Shown: positions 7,510-14,160 of the stretch, in pieces
Layout: every line of letters begins with the position of its first letter
Numbering within the stretch: position 1 is the stretch's first letter
Source of the DNA: an uncultured Acetatifactor sp.
Lineage (GTDB): Bacteria > Bacillota > Clostridia > Lachnospirales > Lachnospiraceae
Length of the DNA stretch: 18,475 nucleotides
Assembly: GCA_910587555.1 (NCBI GenBank)
Contig: CAJULV010000073.1
Span: forward strand, 1-18,475
Reading direction: 5' to 3'
Notes under the pieces: model-generated
Told to the model about the DNA's origin: nothing
What the model saw: only the letters and a program-made list of their open reading frames with translations
Databases searched by the model: none
Made by a program: the position numbers and the translations under genes

Positions 7510-7683
7510 TCAGATCTGGTGCCTGACCACCCCATATTCATCGTCTCTGCGGAAATAGGGACATTCCCACCTACCTCCCGTCAGAAAGCGGTACATCTCG
7601 TCCTCGTCCAGGTTCACCAGGCAGCTATAGCATTCATATTCCTCATCATACACATAATTGACACATATGTCACAATTGCTCAT
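7510..7683 (-). CDS. 57-residue cysteine-rich small protein (DUF6472-like)
   Basis: This short frame begins at an ATG (7683) with GGAGAGGG a few bases upstream and ends at TGA (7510-7512). The product starts MSNCDICVNYVYDEEYECYS and continues with LDEDEMYRFL, GRWECPYFRRDDEYGVV and HQI. Cysteines at 4, 7, 18, 21 and 41 include two CxxC pairs, suggesting a small metal-binding (zinc) fold; it is also very acidic. I recognise the pattern as the DUF6472 family of small Clostridial proteins, whose function is unknown to me. It lies between rsmI upstream and the coat genes downstream. No terminator is visible on either side, so it may be read through from rsmI. Confidence 0.75.
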   Translation of the reverse strand: MSNCDICVNYVYDEEYECYSCLVNLDEDEMYRFLTGGRWECPYFRRDDEYGVVRHQI

Positions 7684-7828
7684 CCGTCCCTCTCCTGTTC
7701 CGTATTACTGCCGCGGACCCGCAGTTCTTTGTAATCTCTCTTTGCCCGACAGCTCACAGACAGATCAACTTCTGAAATACAAATCCGAAGCCGCGCCTTC
7801 ACCGCTGCCGCAGGCTGAAACTTTCTGC

Positions 7829-8668
7829 TCACTTATTTAAATATGCGTAAATTTCCCGCTTACCCACGCCTCTGTCCCTTGCCACCTGCTTCATTGCCGT
7901 TTTATGATCCATTCCCCGGCCTTCATAATACGCCATGTGTTCTTCGATGGACATGGACTCCCAGGAAGCGATTTCCTCCCTGCGCAGTTCCTGAAAACTT
8001 TTTCCCTCCAGCACCAGCACATATTCCCCCCTGGGCGCCTCCATCCTGTAATATTCCAGCGCCTGCTCCAAGGTTGTGGGCATTACATTTTCGAATTTTT
8101 TGGTCAGTTCCCTGCAGAGGGTTATTCGCCGGTTTCCGAGACAGCCATACAATTCCTCCAGCGTTCCCACCAGATGATGGGGCGCCTCATAGAGAATCAT
8201 GGTGCGGCTCTCCCGCCCCAACTCCTCCAGGACCGTTCTCCTCTCCTTCTTGTCCGCAGGCAAGAAACCTTCAAAACAAAAACGCCTGGTAGACAGTCCC
8301 GACAGCGTCAAAGCGGTAATGCAGGCGCAGGGACCGGGCAGGCTGGTAACCGGCACATGATGCTCATGGCACATGCGAACAAGTACCTCCCCCGGATCGG
8401 AAATTGCAGGCGTACCCGCATCCGTAATCAGGGCTATCTGCTTTCCCTCCAACAACTGGCCTGCCAACTGCTCCGCCTTCTCTACTTTATTATACTCATG
8501 GTAACTGGTCATAGGCGTATGAATATCAAAATGGTTCAACAGCCTGATACTGTTGCGTGTATCTTCAGCCGCAATAACATCTACCATCCGCAGTGTCTCA
8601 ATCACCCGCGGCGTCATATCCTGAAGGTTTCCGATTGGTGTCGCACACAAATATAAAATACCTGCCAT
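7829..8668 (-). CDS. rsmI: 16S rRNA (cytidine-1402 2'-O)-methyltransferase RsmI
   Basis: RsmI uses S-adenosylmethionine to methylate the ribose of C1402 in the 16S rRNA decoding centre. The 279-residue protein has the tetrapyrrole-methylase fold with family motifs LCATPIGNLQD (7-17), AAEDTRNSIRLLNHF (33-47), ITDAGTPAISDPG (81-93) and SLPGPCACITAL (109-120). The C-terminal segment (SIEEHMAYY through GVGKREIYAYLNK) is the small helix-turn-helix-like tail usual in Firmicute RsmI. The ATG at 8668 follows GGGGGAGAGGC; an upstream in-frame TTG (8683) overlaps the ribosome binding site. It is 75 bases downstream of the trmN6-like gene, as in the Bacillus yabB-yazA-yabC order, with yazA missing here. 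Confidence 0.95.
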   Translation of the reverse strand: MAGILYLCATPIGNLQDMTPRVIETLRMVDVIAAEDTRNSIRLLNHFDIHTPMTSYHEYNKVEKAEQLAGQLLEGKQIALITDAGTPAISDPGEVLVRMCHEHHVPVTSLPGPCACITALTLSGLSTRRFCFEGFLPADKKERRTVLEELGRESRTMILYEAPHHLVGTLEELYGCLGNRRITLCRELTKKFENVMPTTLEQALEYYRMEAPRGEYVLVLEGKSFQELRREEIASWESMSIEEHMAYYEGRGMDHKTAMKQVARDRGVGKREIYAYLNK

Positions 8669-8743
8669 GCCTCTCCCCCACAAATGTCCTATAAGAATTT
8701 TCCAATAACCGGAATCTAAAGCAGACTATCCTTTCCAATTCTT

Positions 8744-9520
8744 TTAATACCCATACACGTCCCGTATCTCCGGCGTATACACCCCCGGCTCCCGGAAAAT
8801 AATCAGCGGCTTTTCCACCGTCATCCTCGGCCTTCCGCCCCGCACCGCCTCCAGCAGCACCATATTAGGTTCCTTATCCGCATATGGATACACAAGCTGC
8901 ATCCTTTTCGGCTCCAATTTGTAATACGTCATTGTAGTAATAATCTCCGCCAGCCTGAAGGGCCTGTGTACAAGGTAAAAGTGCCCTCCGGGCTTCAGAA
9001 GCTTCGCCGCCTGCCCCGCCACATCTTCAAAGGTACACAGGATTTCATGCCGTGCAATCGCCTTAGGCGCTTCCGGATTTACAATCCCGTGTTTTCCTAT
9101 CATATAGGGCGGATTACAGGTTATACAGTCAAAAGAAGCAGACCTGAAATAATGCTCTGCTTCTCTAATATCACCGGTTACAATATCAATTTTATCCGAA
9201 AGGCCGTTCAATGCCACGCTCCTGCATGCCATATCTGCGCTGTCCGCCTGAATTTCAAGCCCTGTCAGATGACGGCAATGATATTTTGCCTCCATGAGAA
9301 TCGGAATGATCCCGGTCCCCGTTCCCATGTCCAGCAAAATGTCTTCTCTCCCTGCCCGGGCAAATCCTGTCAGGAGTACCGCATCCATTCCAAAGCAGAA
9401 TTTGTCCGGGTTCTGAATGATGCGGTATCCGTTGCGCTGCAGTTCGTCCAGACGCTCATTCTCTTTCAGCGTGACTGTTTCCTGCCTGCGCCCTTCCCTC
9501 CTGGGATTCTCTGTTTTCAT
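8744..9520 (-). CDS. TrmN6-like tRNA1(Val) adenine-N6 methyltransferase (YabB family)
   Basis: This is a class I SAM-dependent methyltransferase. Motif I is LLDMGTGTGIIPIL (about 62-75) and the catalytic NPPY of N6-adenine methyltransferases is at 136-139. The segment LDELQRNGYRIIQNPDKFCFGMDAVLL is the family's typical N-terminus. The family modifies A37 of tRNA-Val in E. coli; the exact tRNA here is inferred. Homologues begin near KENERLDELQ, but no ATG or GTG exists there. The nearest usable codon is the ATG at 9520, giving 258 residues and a start overlapping the end of ricT by 65 bases. The open frame runs upstream to 9889, but that stretch lies inside ricT and has no homology, so I exclude it. 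A good AGGAGG lies just downstream of 9520, so a non-canonical later start is conceivable. Confidence 0.88.
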   Translation of the reverse strand: MKTENPRREGRRQETVTLKENERLDELQRNGYRIIQNPDKFCFGMDAVLLTGFARAGREDILLDMGTGTGIIPILMEAKYHCRHLTGLEIQADSADMACRSVALNGLSDKIDIVTGDIREAEHYFRSASFDCITCNPPYMIGKHGIVNPEAPKAIARHEILCTFEDVAGQAAKLLKPGGHFYLVHRPFRLAEIITTMTYYKLEPKRMQLVYPYADKEPNMVLLEAVRGGRPRMTVEKPLIIFREPGVYTPEIRDVYGY

Positions 9521-10925
9521 GCCTGTTTCTGTTGTCGTATCGGTTTCTTCTGCCCTGGAAATCATTATTCTCCTGCTGTCCGTTCCGCCGCCCTCTGTTG
9601 TCCTGGCGCCCCCGGCCGTCACGGCGGTTTTTTCCGTTCTGCTGTCCCGCCTGCCTTGTTTCGTCCTCCCACTGTTCCGTCCGCATGGAATTCCTGTCAG
9701 AGCGCTGGCCGGACTGTCTCTGTCCTCCGTTATAACGCGGAGCCGGCTGTCTGCGATACTCCTCCCCATGCTGTACCTGGGAATGTCTGCCCCGGCCCTC
9801 ATCACGCCTGTCAGGCTGCTCCTGCGCATTCGCTTCCGCCGGTGCCTGGCTGTCTCCTCTGCCGGCGTTCTGCCTGCGGCCATCCTCACGGCCCTGCCTT
9901 CGTTGCTCTTCCGGGTTCTGCCTGCGGCTGTCCTCGCCCTTTACGCCCTGATTTTTCTGCCTGTCGCCCTGGTTCTGCCTGCATCTGCCGCCCTGGCGCT
10001 TCTCTTCCTCCGCGCTGCCCGCCTGTTGTCCCTTCTGCCATTCTTCCTCTTCCAGGCGCTCCAGCTCCTCAAGCTCTTCCCTGGACAGCTCCATCTTCTC
10101 TTTCTTGCTGTGTTTACGCCTGAAATGCAGCTTTTCTACCGGATACTCCTTAATTTCCTTCTCGTCCCCGGCATCTACCACCACCTTCACCAGCTGGCGC
10201 AGAACATTGACACTCTGCACCTCGCCCTTCAGCCCGCCTTCGATGGTGACATAGTCTCCGATATTGGGAAGCCGTCTGTTTAACTCCTCGTAAGTCTCTT
10301 CCTCGTTTTTCAGGCAGCACATCAGCCTGCCGCACACACCCGATATCTTGGCCGGGTTCAGGGACAGATTCTGCTCCTTGGCCATTTTGATGGAAACGGG
10401 GACAAAATCAGCCAGATAGCTGTGGCAGCACAGAACCCTGCCGCATATGCCGATTCCCCCCACCAGCTTCGTCTCGTCTCTCACGCCTATCTGCCGAAGT
10501 TCTATCCGGGTCTTGAATACCCCCGCCAAATCCTTTACCAGCTCCCGAAAATCAATTCTTCCGTCGGCCGTAAAATAAAAGAGAACTTTGTTATTGTCAA
10601 AGGTATATTCCGCGTCAATCAGCTTCATATCCAACCCATGGCTGCGGATCTTTTCCTGGCAGATCCGGAAAGCTTCCTTCTCCTTCTCCCGGTTGGCCGC
10701 CTCCTGCTCCATGTCCCGCCGGTTGGCAATGCGGATAACCGGCTTCAGCGGCTGAACCACCTTCTCCTCGTCCACCTCCGTAATCTCCGCAACCACCGTT
10801 CCGAACTCAATTCCCCGAGCGGTCTCCACAATGACATGTTCGTCCCGTTTTATCTCAAACTGCAAAGGATCAAAAAAGTAAATCTTGCCCGCCGTGCGGA
10901 ATCTCACGCCTATCACTCTAACCAT
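9456..10925 (-). CDS. ricT: RicT (YaaT, PSP1-domain protein) with long disordered tail
   Basis: In Bacillus, RicT with RicA and RicF forms an Fe-S complex that promotes mRNA maturation by RNase Y and supports sporulation and competence. Residues 1-270 are the PSP1 core. Six cysteines sit in two matched clusters, GICGRVLCCH (C161, C166, C167) and GVCGRLMCCL (C198, C203, C204), the known cluster ligands. From about 271 the protein changes: a charged helix rich in Glu and Lys to about 310, then about 180 residues almost entirely of Arg, Gln, Asn, Gly, Glu and Asp (RRN, GRG, DNRNR). This is likely disordered and may bind RNA. Bacillus YaaT is about 275 residues, so the tail is the unusual part. 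The ATG at 10925 has TGAGGT 7 bases upstream. The 3' end overlaps the next gene. Confidence 0.93.
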   Translation of the reverse strand: MVRVIGVRFRTAGKIYFFDPLQFEIKRDEHVIVETARGIEFGTVVAEITEVDEEKVVQPLKPVIRIANRRDMEQEAANREKEKEAFRICQEKIRSHGLDMKLIDAEYTFDNNKVLFYFTADGRIDFRELVKDLAGVFKTRIELRQIGVRDETKLVGGIGICGRVLCCHSYLADFVPVSIKMAKEQNLSLNPAKISGVCGRLMCCLKNEEETYEELNRRLPNIGDYVTIEGGLKGEVQSVNVLRQLVKVVVDAGDEKEIKEYPVEKLHFRRKHSKKEKMELSREELEELERLEEEEWQKGQQAGSAEEEKRQGGRCRQNQGDRQKNQGVKGEDSRRQNPEEQRRQGREDGRRQNAGRGDSQAPAEANAQEQPDRRDEGRGRHSQVQHGEEYRRQPAPRYNGGQRQSGQRSDRNSMRTEQWEDETRQAGQQNGKNRRDGRGRQDNRGRRNGQQENNDFQGRRNRYDNRNRHENRESQEGRAQAGNSHAERE

Positions 10926-11031
10926 CTATATACCTCACCGGCGTATAACGCCTCTTCAAATAAATGAAAAATTCCAAATCTTCTGCGCCTGTTCACTTCA
11001 CGGCGCCAAGTGTCCGAACCCATACTACATA

Positions 11032-11077
11032 ACAGCCGGCAGCGTCGTATGTTACGCTGTCAGCTGTCATTTTAACA
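11032..11077 (-). promoter_or_regulatory. Candidate ricT promoter with adjacent hairpin-forming repeat
   Basis: In the 187-base gap between holB and ricT, the minus strand has TGT followed by TAAAAT (plus 11069-11077), an extended -10, but no clear -35. Next to it, ACAGC/GCTGT and CAGCGT/ACGCTG form a two-part stem (11032-11067) with a 3x3 internal loop and an 8-base terminal loop. No U-tract follows, so it is not a terminator. It could be an operator or a leader structure for ricT. Support is modest. Confidence 0.25.
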
Positions 11078-11112
11078 CATTTATTCGGAAAAAACCATAG
11101 TTAATAATGGAA

Positions 11113-12126
11113 TTATACGCCCCTTCTCTCACCGCCGCTGTTTTCCTGGATTGTCAGCATCAGAAGCTCCATCACCAGTTCAAAGTTGACATTGGAGTCC
11201 AGACGCCGCTTCGCCGTATCCAGCGCTTCTATGATATTCTCGATACCCTCATAGCTGCTGCGCTGGGCAGTCCTGCGCAACGCCTGCAATTCCTCCCTGA
11301 AAATCAGGTGATTTACATCGCTTGTGGCTTTAAAAAGCAGTGCATCCCGGTACCAAATGGCGCATATATCCAAATAATCGTTTATTTCCATCTTGTATTC
11401 CGTAATTTTCTTCACTGCCATGACGATCTCGTTTAAGTCCATATCCTGTATGTACTTCAGCAGGGACAGGGCCTCCGCCTTAATCTTCTCAAAGTCTTCG
11501 CTGGAAGCCAGGGCCTTCGCTTTTCCGATATTTCCCCTTGCAAAGGCAGCGCATACCTCCGCCTGATAATCCGGAACATGAAGCTGTCCGCAGAGATATT
11601 GCTTTACCTGGTCATCCGGCACGGCTTTCATATTCAGCACCACACTGCGGCTTAATATTGTGGGCAGAAGGCTGTTCACATTTGCGGTCAGCAGCAGAAT
11701 TACCACATATTCCGGCGGCTCCTCCAGGGTCTTCAGCAGGGCATTCTGTGCCTGCGCCGTCATCTTCTCCGCCTCGTTAATGATATATACCTTTCGTTCG
11801 CTTTCATAAGGCTTCACCGCTACATCGGTGTTCACCTGTTCCCTGATATCATCCACACTGATGGTATTGGGTTTCTCGTGAACTACCCGAATAATGTCCG
11901 GATGATTGCCTGACTGGGCCTTTCGGCAGGAACCGCACTTCTGGCAGGGCTTCTCCCCCTCCCCTTTACACTGCAGCGCCATGGCAAAAACTCTGGCGAT
12001 AAATTCTTTTCCGGAAGATTTCTCCCCGTTGACGATATAGGCATGTGAAATCCTGCCCGTAGAAAGCGCGCCGCGCAAATGCTCCTTAATCTGCTCCTGC
12101 CCTATAATGTCCTGAAATCCTGCCAT
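11113..12126 (-). CDS. holB: DNA polymerase III subunit delta' (HolB)
   Basis: Delta' is the stator subunit of the clamp loader that places the sliding clamp on DNA. The 337-residue protein has the AAA+ fold: FQDIIGQEQIKEHL at the N-terminus, a degenerate Walker A GEKSSGKE (34-41), a zinc cysteine set C53, C61, C64, C67, a degenerate Walker B region INEAEKM (116-122), and LLKTLEEPP (130-138). The expected SRC arginine-finger motif reads SRS (159-161), keeping the Arg. Delta' is normally unable to hydrolyse ATP, consistent with the degenerate motifs. The ATG at 12126 follows GAGGGGG at a normal distance. Order yaaR-holB-ricT is the same as in Bacillus, supporting the assignment over DnaX. Confidence 0.95.
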   Translation of the reverse strand: MAGFQDIIGQEQIKEHLRGALSTGRISHAYIVNGEKSSGKEFIARVFAMALQCKGEGEKPCQKCGSCRKAQSGNHPDIIRVVHEKPNTISVDDIREQVNTDVAVKPYESERKVYIINEAEKMTAQAQNALLKTLEEPPEYVVILLLTANVNSLLPTILSRSVVLNMKAVPDDQVKQYLCGQLHVPDYQAEVCAAFARGNIGKAKALASSEDFEKIKAEALSLLKYIQDMDLNEIVMAVKKITEYKMEINDYLDICAIWYRDALLFKATSDVNHLIFREELQALRRTAQRSSYEGIENIIEALDTAKRRLDSNVNFELVMELLMLTIQENSGGERRGV

Positions 12127-12173
12127 GTCAGCCCCCTCTTTTTGTATTTTAATAACGGCTCGGACAAGCTGGT

Positions 12174-12614
12174 TTACGTGAAAATATCCAGCAATAACCC
12201 CCTGATCTCCCCGATGGTATTTAAAATCGCCAGGTTATCCTGCTCGTCCTTCATCAGTTCCTGTGCAAGTTGATCCAGATTTTCGTCTATCAGCCGGATG
12301 ATACCGTACACCCTGTGGCGCCCCCGCCTGTCCAGGAAATTTTCCCTGGAAAAAGAATGGGAATGGGTTACCACCTCATTCATGAAATCCTTCACCAGTC
12401 TGCGATAATGCCACATATCCCGTACATCCCGGCGCTTGTAAAGCCGCTCTCCCTGCATGGTGATTTCTTCCATGAGGTTCTGCAGCCGCGCCTGCAGCTC
12501 CGCTCCCTCTACGTGGCTGGCAAGCATAAATTTAAAGCTGCCGTCTGTAGGCTGTGTACTTTGTACCGGTTCCACCGGAGCAGGCTGACTGACCTTCCCC
12601 ACCTTGATTTCCAT
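12174..12614 (-). CDS. yaaR: YaaR family protein (DUF327)
   Basis: This is a 146-residue soluble helical protein. After a low-complexity Pro/Gln/Thr leader (about 10-25) come FKFMLASHVEGAELQARLQNL, MWHYRRLVKDFMNEVV and the family-typical HRVYGIIRLIDENLDQLAQEL, ending GEIRGLLLDIFT. Length and ending match the YaaR family, which is found beside holB throughout the Firmicutes and has no established biochemical role that I know of. The ATG at 12614 is preceded by GAAGGG at about 7 bases. It lies 47 bases before holB, whose ribosome binding site is in that gap, and 53 bases after pyk. No terminator is seen in either gap, so it is probably part of the pyk-to-rsmI transcript. Confidence 0.88.
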   Translation of the reverse strand: MEIKVGKVSQPAPVEPVQSTQPTDGSFKFMLASHVEGAELQARLQNLMEEITMQGERLYKRRDVRDMWHYRRLVKDFMNEVVTHSHSFSRENFLDRRGRHRVYGIIRLIDENLDQLAQELMKDEQDNLAILNTIGEIRGLLLDIFT

Positions 12615-12667
12615 ATGCTGCCCTTCTTTCCCCGCAGATTATTTCTTCACGGCGCCCGCTGAAGCCG

Positions 12668-14083
12668 TCACGCGACCTCCACCACATGAATCATATTGGT
12701 GGTTCCGGCCTTCCCCAGAGGTACTCCGGCCGTAATGACAACTACATCGCCTGTCTTTACATAACCCGCCTTCTTTGCCTCTGCCACCGCATCCTCAAAC
12801 AGCGCGTCCGCGGTATCTTCCTCCTGAATGATAAGCGGATTCACTCCCCACAGGATATTCAGCCTCCGATATACCCTCTCCCTGACGGTACAGCCGATAA
12901 CGGGACTCTCGGGCTTAAACCTTGAAATCGCTTCCGCGGTAAAGCCGGACAGGGTAACCGTAATGATTGCGGCAGCATGCAGATCCCTGGCCGCGGTACA
13001 GGTCGCGTACGCAATCGCGGTGGTAATGTCCGCTTCCTCCCCATGGTTCTCCCGCTTCATCCTGAATCCGTAGTCAATATCTTTTTCGGCACCTTCGGCG
13101 ATTTTCGCCATCGTTTTTACCGCTTCCACAGGATATTTTCCGGCGGCACTCTCCCCTGAAAGCATGATTGCAGTGGTTCCGTCATAAATCGCATTGGCAA
13201 TATCCGTAGCCTCCGCCCTGGTAGGCCTGGGATTCTTGATCATGGATTCCAGCATCTGCGTTGCGGTGATAACACATTTTCCTTTGGCATTTGCCATCTG
13301 GATCATCTTCTTCTGCAGCACGGGCACTTCCTCCAGGGGAATTTCCACCCCCATATCGCCTCTGGCCACCATGATGCCGTCCGATACCTCCAAAATCTCC
13401 TCCAGGTTCTGGATGCCCTGCATATTCTCTATCTTGGCAATAATTTTCATGTCACTGCCGTGGGCTTCCAGGATGCTGCGTATCTCCAACACATCCTCCT
13501 TACACCTGACAAAGGATGCCGCCAGAAGTTCATACCCCATCTCGATACCGAAAAGGATATCACTTCTGTCCACTTCGCTGATATAAGGCATGGACAGGAC
13601 TGCACCGGGTACATTGACCCCCTTATGGTTGGACACGGCGCCGCCGTTTACCACGCGGCATACAATCTCTTCCCCCGTGATTTCCTCCACCGTCATCTCA
13701 ATCAGTCCGTCATCAATGAGAATGGTGGTTCCCACACTGATGTCATTCTTCAGATTCTTATATGAAATCGCCGCCTTCTCGGACGTACCCAAGATTTCCC
13801 TGGTAGTCAGCACGAACTGCTGTCCCGAAACCAGTTCTGCCCTGCCCCCTTCAAAGTCACGCAGGCGGATCTCCGGTCCTTTTGTGTCCAGCATGGCAGC
13901 GATGGGAAGCTTCAGTTCCGCACTTGCCTGCCTGACCTTTTCCAATTTAATTTTCTGTTCTTCATGTGTGCCATGTGAAAAGTTAAATCTTGCCACGTTC
14001 ATTCCCGCCAGCATCAGTTCCCGCAGCCGCTCCACGGTATCGCTTGCCGGCCCGATGGTGCATATGATTTTCGTTTTCCTCAT
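12668..14083 (-). CDS. pyk: Pyruvate kinase
   Basis: Pyruvate kinase converts phosphoenolpyruvate and ADP to pyruvate and ATP, the last ATP-forming step of glycolysis. The 471-residue protein is full length for the short form: it starts RKTKIICTIGPAS, has ARFNFSHG (31-38), LDTKGPEIR (65-73) with E71, the residue linked to potassium dependence, catalytic K217 in IAKIEN, metal ligands E219 and D243 in MVARGDMGVEIP, and ITATQMLESM. It ends shortly after the C-terminal regulatory domain and lacks the extra PEP-utiliser domain of Bacillus Pyk (about 585 residues). The ATG at 14083 has GAGG 8 bases upstream. In this cluster it occupies the position of tmk and darA in Bacillus. Confidence 0.97.
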   Translation of the reverse strand: MRKTKIICTIGPASDTVERLRELMLAGMNVARFNFSHGTHEEQKIKLEKVRQASAELKLPIAAMLDTKGPEIRLRDFEGGRAELVSGQQFVLTTREILGTSEKAAISYKNLKNDISVGTTILIDDGLIEMTVEEITGEEIVCRVVNGGAVSNHKGVNVPGAVLSMPYISEVDRSDILFGIEMGYELLAASFVRCKEDVLEIRSILEAHGSDMKIIAKIENMQGIQNLEEILEVSDGIMVARGDMGVEIPLEEVPVLQKKMIQMANAKGKCVITATQMLESMIKNPRPTRAEATDIANAIYDGTTAIMLSGESAAGKYPVEAVKTMAKIAEGAEKDIDYGFRMKRENHGEEADITTAIAYATCTAARDLHAAAIITVTLSGFTAEAISRFKPESPVIGCTVRERVYRRLNILWGVNPLIIQEEDTADALFEDAVAEAKKAGYVKTGDVVVITAGVPLGKAGTTNMIHVVEVA

Positions 14084-14114
14084 TTCCTGTTCCTCTTTTC
14101 TTTTTATTAACTAA

Positions 14115-14143
14115 AATATACTGTCACTGTCCACATACCTCAA
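14115..14143 (-). promoter_or_regulatory. Candidate promoter of pyk
   Basis: In the 77-base gap before pyk, the minus strand has TTGAGG (plus 14138-14143) and TATATT (plus 14115-14120) separated by exactly 17 bases, about 30 bases before the pyk start. No terminator precedes it, so read-through from the decarboxylase gene is also possible. The match to the sigma-A consensus is reasonable. Confidence 0.45.
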
Positions 14144-14160
14144 AATATCGGCTCTCTGCT

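Noticed and set aside
9521..9889. Upstream extension of the trmN6-like frame (a 381-codon version)
   Set aside because: This part overlaps ricT in another frame, has Arg/Thr-rich composition without homology, and lies far upstream of the conserved methyltransferase N-terminus.
8966..10283. Long plus-strand open frames opposite ricT and trmN6
   Set aside because: They mirror the GC-rich, low-complexity ricT tail and the trmN6 coding strand. They have no family motifs and no ribosome binding sites, and the minus-strand genes are certain.
12620..12667. Possible terminator between pyk and yaaR
   Set aside because: ACGGC/GCCGT gives only a 5-base stem with a 10-base loop and no U-tract; read-through into yaaR is more likely.
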